NCBI GenBank assembly: GCA_026706385.1
Contig: JAPOYV010000134.1
Coordinates: forward strand, 1 to 64,000
DNA: 64,000 nt
From: Gammaproteobacteria bacterium
Lineage (GTDB): Bacteria > Pseudomonadota > Gammaproteobacteria > Pseudomonadales > Azotimanducaceae
Direction: 5' to 3'
Shown here one piece after another: positions 52,322 to 61,371 of the stretch. Position 1 is the stretch's first letter. Each line of letters begins with the position of its first letter. The notes beneath the pieces were generated by a model. That model was given only the letters and a program-made list of their open reading frames with translations, did no database searches and was not told where the DNA came from. Position numbers and translations under genes: made by a program.

Positions 52322-55300
52322 TCATTCGCCGACGTTCTCCTTCTCAGGTGGCGCAGCCAAGCTCAGGCGCCACCCGCGCCAGAAACTAGCCAACGGCTCG
52401 CCCACAGCCGTCCCTTCTGGCGGCGCAACCGTGCCAACAGGGCCAAGGCCAACTGCGTTGACCGCACGGACCGTGACGGTGTAGTCCACGCCGTCCGCAA
52501 GACCAACGATCGTGCAACCCCGGGCGTCGGGGCTGGTCGTGCACGTGATCGGCTCTCCGCCGTCCGATGGCGTTGCGATGACGCGATAGCGGGTGATGAG
52601 GCCCCCGGCAAGGTCGTTCGGCACGGAGTCCCAGGTGACGACGAGCGAAGACCCGTCGCGCATCACGGTTATGTTGACCGGCGGGACGGTCGGCGCAATC
52701 GCGGCCTGAAGGACGTACGGTCCGATGCCAGCGAATCCGCGAGATCCGCTCACCGTGACGTAGTAGACACCGGGACCGAGGCGGCGACGAATGATGAAGT
52801 TGTCTCCCCGTCCGCCGTGCGAATCGACGGCCACGCGACTCGAGCCGGCACCACCTATGCGCCCGGCCGTGTCCGTCGGCCCGGTCGTGTATATCGCAAC
52901 GTCGGTGGCCTCGGAGAGTTCGAGGCGGAACACATCCTCGTCGTCGACGCTTGACAGCGCCCCGGCGGCCCTAGTGCCCGGCGCCAATAGGGTGGCAGTG
53001 CTTGTCCGATCGCCATGGTCATCGCCAAAGCCCACGAAAACACCCCTCTCCTCGAGGGCTGGCAAATGGACGTCAAGCGCGGTCTGGCTCAGCGGATTGC
53101 CAGCCAAGATCACCTTATCCCCTGGGCCTAGGCCCGTGTTGGCCACCAGTGCAGCAATGTCCGAGATTTCGTTGCCCTCCAGATCCAGCTCGGCGAGCCT
53201 TGTCATCCCGGAGAGCGGTGACAACTGGTCGATCGAGTTGTCGCGTAGCGTCAAGTGCCGCAAGCTAACGGCAGCATCCAATCCGGCAAGGTCCGTAATC
53301 CGCGAGTTTGCGGCGTCGAACACCTGGAGTGGGGCCAAGTCGCCCGTCCTAACTGAGGCACCAGACCCCAAGTACGCGCGCTCGATGTATCCGAGAAGCT
53401 GAGTGTCCGCGATCTCCACCTGCTCGTCCACGATGGCGTGAACCACGTAGGTCCCGACCGCATCAGCATAGCCCGCCACCTTGATGAAATAGTCACCGGC
53501 CGGGAGTGTGGCGCGCAACAGGAAGTTGCCGGCCGATCCGCCGTCATCGTCTGCCGCCAATTGCGCCCCGCGGCTGTCCGACAGCGTACCGACAAGATCC
53601 ACCTCCCCCGTCGTGAAAACCGCGACCTCCGTGAACTCGCCGGGTAACGTCAGCCGGAAGTGGTCCTGGTCCGACGCGCGATGGATCGACGCGGCAAGGT
53701 TGCCGCCGAGGGCTAGGGCGGTCGCTCCCGAAGGCTGGTTCGCATGGTCGTCCGCAAATACGACGGACACACCTCGGGCGATCAGGTCCGCGACTTGGCC
53801 GTTTGCCCTCCGCGACAGGGGGTTCCCTTGAAGAAAGACGAGATCACCGTGCCCGAGGCCACTGTTCATCACCAGTGGACCAACATCCGAAACCCTGTTG
53901 TCTTCGAGGCGCAACTCCTTGAGCGCGCGAACCAGCGACAGCGGCTCGACGTCCACGACGCGGTTACGGCCAAGGTCGACGTGGGTTAGATTGACGGCAT
54001 GCTCCAGACCGGCGAGGCTACGGATGCTCGAGTCAGCGGCTTGGAGCGACGTCATCGCCGCCAGATCAACCGCTCTGATCGCGGCTTCCGGCGGCTTGTT
54101 CAACGTGTTCGCGACCACTGTGCGCAGGTTCAAATCCGGCAGGATCGCCGCATTCGGATCCTCATGCACGTGGACGACGTAAGGGCCGCGGGTCGGCTCG
54201 TCGGCCGCCCGGACTTCGACGTAGTAATCCCCTGCATCGAGCGCTCGTGAAATCTTGGCGTTCCCCGGTTCCTGCGCGTCGTAGGCGCCCAGTCGGCGAC
54301 GTCGCGCGTCATAGAGCACAACGGAAGCGTCGACGTCTCCAGTCGTGTAGAGCACCACGTCGGTCGACGCCCCAAGCCGCAACCGGAAGACATCCCGATC
54401 CTTGGCCGGATAGATTGATGCCGAGACGGCATCGCCCAAGGTGATCGGGCTCGCCGTGTCGATATCGTCGCCGTGCGCATCCGTGCGGCCAACGAACACG
54501 CCCCGGCCTTCGAGCGCCGGGATAGCCGCATTCAAGGCCTCGTCGGAAAGCACGCTGCCACCGAGAAACAGTCTGTCACCAGGGCCGAAACCGGAATTGG
54601 CAAGCAGCGGCGTGAGTTCGGACACCCCGGTACGCTCGAGATCGACATCGGCGAGGCTAACCAGACTCGACAATTGCCTTAGGTCATCCAAGTGTCCGTT
54701 CCGGCTGAGATTCAAGCCGGTCAGGTTGACCGCGAACTCCAAACCATCAAGGTTGCGCACTCCAGCGCCTCGGGCGTTCAGTGCCCCGGTGAGGGTCGCC
54801 AACTCCGAGGAGGAGAAGCCGTCGCCTGCCGCGTCGCCCAGTGTTTCGCCAACGAGCGCGCGAAGGCTGGCATCCGCGAACTGGACCGGGGCGCCTCCCA
54901 CTGCGTGGAGTGTGTACGGTCCGCGGACACCCGTCACTCGCACGTAGTAACGGCCAGGTTGGAGATGCTCGCGGATCAGGAAGTTGTCGAACGCACCACT
55001 TGACGAATCCGAAACCAACAGCCGCCCCGTATCCGTCAGCAAGTCGCCCTGCGTGTTCCCGCCCGTCGTGAAGACGACGACATCCGCTGCAAGGAGGAGT
55101 TCAAATCGGAAGTAGTCAGAGTCGGAAGTACTGCCGATGCCGCCGCTCGGCGTTTCGCCTAGGGCCAACGAGGTCGCCGTCAAGATCGCATTCCCGTGGT
55201 CGTCGCGGAAGCCAACGAACGCGCCATTCGACTCAAGCTGCGGTATCAACTCACCCATGGACGCGGCACTAAGGGGGTTCCCCGCCAGGAAAACCTGATC

Positions 55301-55723
55301 CCCAACCCCAAAACTCTCGTTCTCCGTCAGCGGAGAGATGTCAGTGACGTTGTTATCGTCCAGCTCGAGTCGATTGAGGCGACGTAGATCCGCCAGCGGT
55401 CCCAAATTCGAGATGCGATTGCCGCGGACGTTCAGCCGTTCCAAGTTGACAGCGAACTCGAGCCCCGTCAGTTCGTGAACGTCGTAGGCGGAACCAGAGA
55501 CATCTACGGCGACCAGCCGTTCCATATCCGACCGCCGGATCGCATTGCCCGGCTGAACGCCAAGCGCTTTCTCGACCGCCGCGCGGAGATTGAGGTCCAC
55601 GACGTGCACTTCCGCCTCGGACCCGCTCTCTGCCCAGACCGCAGTCGCCGCAACGCCGACAAGGAGTCCTAGCCATACGAGCGTCCGCCGGCTGATGGAA
55701 GGCCGGGCCATCGACGATGACAT
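52322..55723 (-). CDS. Secreted protein with four alternating LRR-PPC modules and FN3
   Basis: About 1133 residues from ATG 55723 (ATG 55711 also possible), with a signal peptide ending near ATAVWA. It repeats one design four times: a short SDS22-like leucine-rich block (DLNLRAAVEKAL, LEFAVNLERLNVRGNRISN, GVGDQVFLAGNPLS) followed by a PPC beta-sandwich opening with DDHGN or DDHGD and ending in GRYYVRVTG-like strands. A C-terminal FN3 domain (PPVNITVMRDGSSLVVTW) follows. No catalytic motif is seen, so it is probably an adhesin or scaffold. The LRR unit closely resembles that of the metallopeptidase at 45676, and the PPC units those of the subtilase, showing module exchange within the island. 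Confidence 0.85.
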   Translation of the reverse strand: MSSSMARPSISRRTLVWLGLLVGVAATAVWAESGSEAEVHVVDLNLRAAVEKALGVQPGNAIRRSDMERLVAVDVSGSAYDVHELTGLEFAVNLERLNVRGNRISNLGPLADLRRLNRLELDDNNVTDISPLTENESFGVGDQVFLAGNPLSAASMGELIPQLESNGAFVGFRDDHGNAILTATSLALGETPSGGIGSTSDSDYFRFELLLAADVVVFTTGGNTQGDLLTDTGRLLVSDSSSGAFDNFLIREHLQPGRYYVRVTGVRGPYTLHAVGGAPVQFADASLRALVGETLGDAAGDGFSSSELATLTGALNARGAGVRNLDGLEFAVNLTGLNLSRNGHLDDLRQLSSLVSLADVDLERTGVSELTPLLANSGFGPGDRLFLGGSVLSDEALNAAIPALEGRGVFVGRTDAHGDDIDTASPITLGDAVSASIYPAKDRDVFRLRLGASTDVVLYTTGDVDASVVLYDARRRRLGAYDAQEPGNAKISRALDAGDYYVEVRAADEPTRGPYVVHVHEDPNAAILPDLNLRTVVANTLNKPPEAAIRAVDLAAMTSLQAADSSIRSLAGLEHAVNLTHVDLGRNRVVDVEPLSLVRALKELRLEDNRVSDVGPLVMNSGLGHGDLVFLQGNPLSRRANGQVADLIARGVSVVFADDHANQPSGATALALGGNLAASIHRASDQDHFRLTLPGEFTEVAVFTTGEVDLVGTLSDSRGAQLAADDDGGSAGNFLLRATLPAGDYFIKVAGYADAVGTYVVHAIVDEQVEIADTQLLGYIERAYLGSGASVRTGDLAPLQVFDAANSRITDLAGLDAAVSLRHLTLRDNSIDQLSPLSGMTRLAELDLEGNEISDIAALVANTGLGPGDKVILAGNPLSQTALDVHLPALEERGVFVGFGDDHGDRTSTATLLAPGTRAAGALSSVDDEDVFRLELSEATDVAIYTTGPTDTAGRIGGAGSSRVAVDSHGGRGDNFIIRRRLGPGVYYVTVSGSRGFAGIGPYVLQAAIAPTVPPVNITVMRDGSSLVVTWDSVPNDLAGGLITRYRVIATPSDGGEPITCTTSPDARGCTIVGLADGVDYTVTVRAVNAVGLGPVGTVAPPEGTAVGEPLASFWRGWRLSLAAPPEKENVGE

Positions 55724-55782
55724 CGCTCCGTCTCGGCCGGATCGCGGGGTTCGCGTACCCGTCCGTCGCCCCCGGAACAGCG

Positions 55783-56166
55783 TCACGAGCCCAACACGTC
55801 TATACGCGAGGCAAAGCAGTGGCCGTTGTGCTTGCGCGTGTCGTCCACCCAGACCAGTACCCGGCGGCCCGTGACGAACGCCAGTTGCGCGGAGTCATAC
55901 ATGCGCAAAGCGTCAGCCGTCGTCGTGTGTTCGCCCGTACAACTAAACGTCACCCACTTGCTGCCGGCGGGGCAATCGAGGCCATGATCTGACGGCGCTT
56001 CGTCCAATGCGGCCATACAGCCACCGAAACGGCCATCGGCCGCCGCCAAAGTCCGGGTGATGCGCGCATCTATGCTCACCGTCGTGGCCTGCCCCACGCT
56101 AATCGGTGTGGCGATCAGCACCAGTGCAAGCATGCACTTGCCAGCCCGTCGAACAGTCAAAGTCAT
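55783..56166 (-). CDS. Small secreted four-cysteine protein (paralogue B)
   Basis: A 127-residue protein with ATG 56166 and AGGAGGGAGG upstream. It contains a signal peptide and the four-Cys domain (FGGCMAAL, LDCPAGSKWVTFSC, GHCFASRIDV). Located 59 bases upstream of the LRR-PPC gene on the same strand, so the two are probably co-transcribed. Near duplicate of the gene at 51400. Function unknown. Confidence 0.75.
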   Translation of the reverse strand: MTLTVRRAGKCMLALVLIATPISVGQATTVSIDARITRTLAAADGRFGGCMAALDEAPSDHGLDCPAGSKWVTFSCTGEHTTTADALRMYDSAQLAFVTGRRVLVWVDDTRKHNGHCFASRIDVLGS

Positions 56167-56464
56167 CCTCCCTCCTGAAATTGGCTCGACACCCATGTCG
56201 TCTTGTGGACTTGCGGGATGCTACACGCCGGCAGCGCAATGCCTCAAACACAAAGAGCCCACACCGCACCGCATCCGACCCCTATGCACCAAACGCTGTG
56301 AAGGTTGCGCGGTCAGCCCAACCCCGGTACGGACGGCATACCGGCGCACCGTATCAAGACCTAACCTGACGCACAACGAGAACCGGGCCTGCCCGGGACC
56401 GTCCGATGTGTTTCAGTCGCAACGCACCGTCGGCAACCAGGATCTACACGAAATCTCTCTGGCC
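56167..56464. other. Intergenic, nothing recognised
   Basis: This 298-base gap upstream of the four-Cys gene presumably holds its promoter; no clear element was assigned. Confidence 0.35.
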
Positions 56465-57229
56465 TTAGTTCGCTATCGGAGACCAGTCACAAAGCCGATG
56501 CTTGCGTCGGTCTGAGTCCTTGGCGCAACACTCGACGAAGATGTCGCTAGCCACATCGCGAATGTCCCGATCGGACGTCAGCACCATGATTCGGTTGTTC
56601 CCATCGGTACCAACCCGATCCCGATGGAACGAGCGAAGAACGGCACCGAGTCGTGATGCATCCAGACCGAATTCGCCGTTCCGCTCCTCGTAACCCTCGT
56701 CGACATAAATATCGAAAGCGCAGCGATTGGCCACATCATCGGGATGGTCTGCCAAACTGAGCACGGCCTTCTTGATGCGCCAGTACTCGTCGCTAGTGCA
56801 GTCCGCGGCCTGCTCGCAGCGCGAACTCGCGTATTGATGGGCACCGGTGTAACCACGTTGTTCCATGAAGACATCAAGAATCGTACCGAGTGGCGGCACG
56901 TCCCCGATGGGCGTCCCATCTTCCCCGACCACATAGACGACGATGCGGTTCGCGGACTGAATGTGGCGGATGTCGCCTCGTTCAACGGTATAGTCGGACG
57001 TCTCCAAGTAACCGAGCTCGAACGAACGCTCGTTCAGCAGGTACTGGTTGCGGTGGAACCACCCCGCGCTGAACTCGCAGCCGGGCCACTCAAGGCATTG
57101 CACGCGGATAACCGTCGGCGCATCGGAAGTGGCCGGAACCTCCCAAAGGTGCTCCGATGACGCAGCCGCCGCGGCGGTCAGAGCGCACACCGCCAAGGTG
57201 CGTGTGCCGATCTTCATGTGGCTGGCCAT
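56465..57229 (-). CDS. Exported cysteine-containing protein, unknown
   Basis: A 254-residue protein (ATG 57229 or 57217) with a signal peptide (KIGTRTLAVCALTAAAAASS). The mature part has several paired cysteines (CLEWPGC, CEQAADC, ECCAKDSDRRKHRLC), suggesting disulfides in the periplasm or outside. Segments GTILDVFMEQRGY and RIMVLTSDRDIRDVASDIFVECC look like alternating strand and helix. No family recognised. It lies just downstream of the terminator of the duplicated gene, so it is a separate transcription unit. Confidence 0.6.
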   Translation of the reverse strand: MASHMKIGTRTLAVCALTAAAAASSEHLWEVPATSDAPTVIRVQCLEWPGCEFSAGWFHRNQYLLNERSFELGYLETSDYTVERGDIRHIQSANRIVVYVVGEDGTPIGDVPPLGTILDVFMEQRGYTGAHQYASSRCEQAADCTSDEYWRIKKAVLSLADHPDDVANRCAFDIYVDEGYEERNGEFGLDASRLGAVLRSFHRDRVGTDGNNRIMVLTSDRDIRDVASDIFVECCAKDSDRRKHRLCDWSPIAN

Positions 57230-57306
57230 GGGTTCGCTCCGTTTACGTGGGGCCTAGGAGACATTGGCTGCGGCATCACGCCAATGATGCTTCGCCTGGC
57301 CGTAGA

Positions 57307-57345
57307 GCAAAAGAAACCCCCGGCCCCATTCCTGGGACCGGGGGT
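57307..57345 (-). terminator. Rho-independent terminator of duplicated gene, copy 1
   Basis: On the minus strand CCCCCGGTCCC, a six-base loop, GGGGCCGGGGG and a T-rich tail (tttctttt) follow the stop of the gene at 57396. Confidence 0.85.
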
Positions 57346-59100
57346 TCGCTTCTCTTGGCCGGGGGCAGGCCGAGGCCCGCCGCCCGGGTCCGGACTCAGC
57401 CGCCGGACACGTAGGTGTTGTTGACCAGCACGCCCTCGGAGCGCGTCAGCACCTGCACCTCGACGTTGCGGTCCGGCGCGATCACGTCGCACGCCAGCCG
57501 GCCCTCCATCCAGGCGTCCTCGCCGAACACCTCGCGAAGGTCCATCGCCGAGCCGCCGCCGCCGTCGCGCAGCGTCATCGTCGCACGCGCCGGGATCATC
57601 GCGGAGACCTTGCCGAACACGTCGTTGCCCGCCGTGTCCGTGCACGCCAGGAAGATCTGGCAGTCGCTGCTGTCGTCGCAGCGAACCCGCACGTTGCTCG
57701 TGTCGCCGCTCGACATCGGCGCGATCGCGTAGGCCCGCGGCAGCATGCCGTCGGTGCCCGCGTAGCGCACCTGCACCGTGGCCATGCCAGGCTCGGCCAC
57801 GCCGACCCACGGCGGCGCCGCCAGCCACATCAGGTCGGCGATGCCGCTGCGGAACGAGACCGACGCCGTCGCCTTGATCGTGCCCGGGCTCAGCGTCCGC
57901 TTGCCGTCGACCATCACGTACAGCTTCGCGCTCGACGGCAGACCGCTCAGCGAGAAGTCGTTCGTCGCCATGCCGCCCGACACCGCCAGCTCCTCGCCGG
58001 TGTCCATCACCGGACCGCCGCGGTTCGCGACCGTGTCCAGGAACACCATGTCCGTGTCGCCGACGCCGTACACCGTCACCACCGCGTGGCCCGCGCCCCC
58101 GGCGTCGAACCCGAAGGCCTTGCCGTTCGACTGCAGGACGCCCGGCGTCAGCATCACGCTCACCGTGCCGACCTCGATCAGGCTCGTCATCTTCGGCGGC
58201 GTGCCGCCCGTCACCAGCTGCATGCGGCCCTCGACGTCGATGTCCGCGTAGGACATCTCCGGGCTCATGCTCAGCATGACCGCGTCCGCCGCGCGGGGGA
58301 TGACCCGCGTGCTGATCGCCACGTCGTCGTCCACCAGCGCGCCGTCCTTCATCACCTTGCGCTCGACCATGTCGACCACCGGGAAGTTCGTCGTGATGCT
58401 GTCCGTCGAAACCGACACCGTCACCCCGCCTGCCGAGACGCCGTCCAGGGCCGGCAGCTTAAGTACGAACATGTCGCCAAGGCTCGGGGTATCTGCGCTG
58501 CTGTCGCTGTCGGTGCGGGCTTCCCCGAAGCTCCCGCCGGTCGCGATCTGAACCTCGAACGTCACCGAGCTGTCGCCCGCGGCGCCGCCCTCCGACCGTC
58601 TCAGGACGGCGAAGGTTGCAGCCGCCTCGGCGGCCACGGTGTTGAAGCCGGTGGCTGTTTGCGCATCGGTCTGCCCCGCGATGGCGACTAGGTCGCTGTT
58701 GCGCACCGAGGTCGCGAACTTCGCGCCTCCCAGCGCGAACGTGATCAGGCCCTTGCTGTCCGCCGCCATTGCGGCGTCGGCCGACCGGGCCTCGAGGATC
58801 ACGTACGGGCGCATCCCGTCGTTCGCGCCGAAGCCCAGCAGGGCCTCGATCGCCGAAGCCGCGGTCGGCACGTCGCCGGCCGCCGGCGCGGCCGAATACG
58901 TCGGGTAGCCCGACACCTTGCCGGTGCCGACGATCTCCTCCAGCGCGTAGGTGTGGCCGTTGTTGCCCGCCGACACCTCGAACGCCCCGTTCACGTAGTC
59001 GCCCGCGGCCTGCGCCCAGGCGCCGACCGCGAGCACCACCGCCAACGCGGCCGCAGCCGCTGTCCTCAGTTGCTTCATGACCATGAGTCGTTACTCTCCA
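57314..59100. repeat. 1.79-kb direct repeat, copy 1
   Basis: Covers terminator, coding region and ribosome site of the exported protein. It matches 59299-61085 at a constant offset of 1985 bases with only a few differences, all near the start codon end in what was compared. Confidence 0.9.
57396..59084 (-). CDS. Duplicated exported protein, unknown (copy 1)
   Basis: A 562-residue protein with a clear signal peptide (KQLRTAAAAALAVVLAVGAWAQA). The mature part is acidic, rich in Ala, Gly, Val, Ser and Thr, and poor in Lys and Cys, which together with predicted strands (VSVMLTPGVLQSNG, VTVYGVGDTDMVFLDT) suggests an extracellular beta-rich protein. Two cysteine pairs are near the end (RVRCDDSSDCQIFLAC and GRLACD). 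No catalytic motif or family was recognised. The ATG GTC ATG start has GGAGAG nine bases upstream, a good promoter at 59155-59182 and a strong terminator, as for an abundant protein such as a surface-layer or major secreted protein. That role is inferred. Confidence 0.8.
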   Translation of the reverse strand: MVMKQLRTAAAAALAVVLAVGAWAQAAGDYVNGAFEVSAGNNGHTYALEEIVGTGKVSGYPTYSAAPAAGDVPTAASAIEALLGFGANDGMRPYVILEARSADAAMAADSKGLITFALGGAKFATSVRNSDLVAIAGQTDAQTATGFNTVAAEAAATFAVLRRSEGGAAGDSSVTFEVQIATGGSFGEARTDSDSSADTPSLGDMFVLKLPALDGVSAGGVTVSVSTDSITTNFPVVDMVERKVMKDGALVDDDVAISTRVIPRAADAVMLSMSPEMSYADIDVEGRMQLVTGGTPPKMTSLIEVGTVSVMLTPGVLQSNGKAFGFDAGGAGHAVVTVYGVGDTDMVFLDTVANRGGPVMDTGEELAVSGGMATNDFSLSGLPSSAKLYVMVDGKRTLSPGTIKATASVSFRSGIADLMWLAAPPWVGVAEPGMATVQVRYAGTDGMLPRAYAIAPMSSGDTSNVRVRCDDSSDCQIFLACTDTAGNDVFGKVSAMIPARATMTLRDGGGGSAMDLREVFGEDAWMEGRLACDVIAPDRNVEVQVLTRSEGVLVNNTYVSGG

Positions 59101-59154
59101 GTGTTCTCAAACCCCGTCCCGGAAACCGGCAGTGCCCGCCTAGGACTTGCCGCA

Positions 59155-59182
59155 ATTCTAGCCGCTTCGCGCAACGCTGCAA
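59155..59182 (-). promoter_or_regulatory. Promoter of duplicated gene, copy 1
   Basis: Minus strand TTGCAG, 16 bases, TAGAAT, about 70 bases before the start codon. The same arrangement occurs upstream of copy 2 with surrounding bases otherwise diverged. Confidence 0.65.
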
Positions 59183-59291
59183 CCGTTTCTTTTGCAAAAT
59201 GTCGTCGCGTCCGCGAACGCGCGTCTTCGCCAAGGCAGCGGCGTCCGCAGCGAGGCGAGAAACCAAAGCCGACCAGGGCCCCGCCCTCACG

Positions 59292-59330
59292 AAAAGAAAA
59301 ACCCCCGGCCCCATTCCTGGGACCGGGGGT
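59292..59330 (-). terminator. Rho-independent terminator of duplicated gene, copy 2
   Basis: Identical hairpin to the one at 57316-57345, followed on the minus strand by a longer T tract (tttttctttt). Confidence 0.87.
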
Positions 59331-61085
59331 TCGCTTCTCTTGGCCGGGGGCAGGCCGAGGCCCGCCGCCCGGGTCCGGACTCAGCCGCCGGACACGTAGG
59401 TGTTGTTGACCAGCACGCCCTCGGAGCGCGTCAGCACCTGCACCTCGACGTTGCGGTCCGGCGCGATCACGTCGCACGCCAGCCGGCCCTCCATCCAGGC
59501 GTCCTCGCCGAACACCTCGCGAAGGTCCATCGCCGAGCCGCCGCCGCCGTCGCGCAGCGTCATCGTCGCACGCGCCGGGATCATCGCGGAGACCTTGCCG
59601 AACACGTCGTTGCCCGCCGTGTCCGTGCACGCCAGGAAGATCTGGCAGTCGCTGCTGTCGTCGCAGCGAACCCGCACGTTGCTCGTGTCGCCGCTCGACA
59701 TCGGCGCGATCGCGTAGGCCCGCGGCAGCATGCCGTCGGTGCCCGCGTAGCGCACCTGCACCGTGGCCATGCCAGGCTCGGCCACGCCGACCCACGGCGG
59801 CGCCGCCAGCCACATCAGGTCGGCGATGCCGCTGCGGAACGAGACCGACGCCGTCGCCTTGATCGTGCCCGGGCTCAGCGTCCGCTTGCCGTCGACCATC
59901 ACGTACAGCTTCGCGCTCGACGGCAGACCGCTCAGCGAGAAGTCGTTCGTCGCCATGCCGCCCGACACCGCCAGCTCCTCGCCGGTGTCCATCACCGGAC
60001 CGCCGCGGTTCGCGACCGTGTCCAGGAACACCATGTCCGTGTCGCCGACGCCGTACACCGTCACCACCGCGTGGCCCGCGCCCCCGGCGTCGAACCCGAA
60101 GGCCTTGCCGTTCGACTGCAGGACGCCCGGCGTCAGCATCACGCTCACCGTGCCGACCTCGATCAGGCTCGTCATCTTCGGCGGCGTGCCGCCCGTCACC
60201 AGCTGCATGCGGCCCTCGACGTCGATGTCCGCGTAGGACATCTCCGGGCTCATGCTCAGCATGACCGCGTCCGCCGCGCGGGGGATGACCCGCGTGCTGA
60301 TCGCCACGTCGTCGTCCACCAGCGCGCCGTCCTTCATCACCTTGCGCTCGACCATGTCGACCACCGGGAAGTTCGTCGTGATGCTGTCCGTCGAAACCGA
60401 CACCGTCACCCCGCCTGCCGAGACGCCGTCCAGGGCCGGCAGCTTAAGTACGAACATGTCGCCAAGGCTCGGGGTATCTGCGCTGCTGTCGCTGTCGGTG
60501 CGGGCTTCCCCGAAGCTCCCGCCGGTCGCGATCTGAACCTCGAACGTCACCGAGCTGTCGCCCGCGGCGCCGCCCTCCGACCGTCTCAGGACGGCGAAGG
60601 TTGCAGCCGCCTCGGCGGCCACGGTGTTGAAGCCGGTGGCTGTTTGCGCATCGGTCTGCCCCGCGATGGCGACTAGGTCGCTGTTGCGCACCGAGGTCGC
60701 GAACTTCGCGCCTCCCAGCGCGAACGTGATCAGGCCCTTGCTGTCCGCCGCCATTGCGGCGTCGGCCGACCGGGCCTCGAGGATCACGTACGGGCGCATC
60801 CCGTCGTTCGCGCCGAAGCCCAGCAGGGCCTCGATCGCCGAAGCCGCGGTCGGCACGTCGCCGGCCGCCGGCGCGGCCGAATACGTCGGGTAGCCCGACA
60901 CCTTGCCGGTGCCGACGATCTCCTCCAGCGCGTAGGTGTGGCCGTTGTTGCCCGCCGACACCTCGAACGCCCCGTTCACGTAGTCGCCCGCGGCCTGCGC
61001 CCAGGCGCCGACCGCGAACACCACCGCCAACGCGGCCGCGGCCGCTGTCCTCAGTTTCTTCATGACCATGAGTCGTTACTCTCCA
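59299..61085. repeat. 1.79-kb direct repeat, copy 2
   Basis: Second copy of the unit at 57314-59100. The 198 bases between the copies hold the copy 1 promoter and leader. Confidence 0.9.
59381..61069 (-). CDS. Duplicated exported protein, unknown (copy 2)
   Basis: A 562-residue protein identical to copy 1 except for two residues in the signal peptide (K for Q at position 5 and F for L at position 18), so the mature proteins are the same. It has its own promoter and terminator. Such identity at the DNA level implies very recent duplication or ongoing gene conversion, with selection for dosage as one explanation. Confidence 0.8.
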   Translation of the reverse strand: MVMKKLRTAAAAALAVVFAVGAWAQAAGDYVNGAFEVSAGNNGHTYALEEIVGTGKVSGYPTYSAAPAAGDVPTAASAIEALLGFGANDGMRPYVILEARSADAAMAADSKGLITFALGGAKFATSVRNSDLVAIAGQTDAQTATGFNTVAAEAAATFAVLRRSEGGAAGDSSVTFEVQIATGGSFGEARTDSDSSADTPSLGDMFVLKLPALDGVSAGGVTVSVSTDSITTNFPVVDMVERKVMKDGALVDDDVAISTRVIPRAADAVMLSMSPEMSYADIDVEGRMQLVTGGTPPKMTSLIEVGTVSVMLTPGVLQSNGKAFGFDAGGAGHAVVTVYGVGDTDMVFLDTVANRGGPVMDTGEELAVSGGMATNDFSLSGLPSSAKLYVMVDGKRTLSPGTIKATASVSFRSGIADLMWLAAPPWVGVAEPGMATVQVRYAGTDGMLPRAYAIAPMSSGDTSNVRVRCDDSSDCQIFLACTDTAGNDVFGKVSAMIPARATMTLRDGGGGSAMDLREVFGEDAWMEGRLACDVIAPDRNVEVQVLTRSEGVLVNNTYVSGG

Positions 61086-61371
61086 ATCGTTTTCGATCCC
61101 GTCCCTTGGGACCAGTTTGCGCCCGGGACCGCCGCATTCTAGCCGCTTCCGACAACGCTGTAACCCGGTTTCTGTTCACACGAGACACGCCATCGAGACC
61201 AGCACCGGCAGCAACCCTCCCCGGCCGGATCGCCCACAACCTAGTGGACACTCCTCGGACCATACACGCTTTCGATTGCATGTCAATAGCTTGGTCACCC
61301 ATTTGCCAACGTGCGTCCCACCGGACACGCAGGTTCGGCAACCACGGGCACGCCGGGTTCCCAGACCAACG
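61070..61371. other. Intergenic region between secretin and duplicated gene
   Basis: Apart from the promoter at 61136-61163 nothing is recognised in these 302 bases; no strong terminator for the secretin gene was seen. Confidence 0.4.
61136..61163 (-). promoter_or_regulatory. Promoter of duplicated gene, copy 2
   Basis: Minus strand TTACAG, 16 bases, TAGAAT. The core is conserved with the copy 1 promoter (GAAGCGGCTAGAAT) although the flanks differ, supporting function. Confidence 0.65.

Noticed and set aside
52155-52484. Plus-strand frame with a strong GAGGAG ribosome site
   Set aside because: It runs antisense into the LRR-PPC gene and its translation lacks features of a folded protein; kept only as a possible remnant in the intergenic entry.
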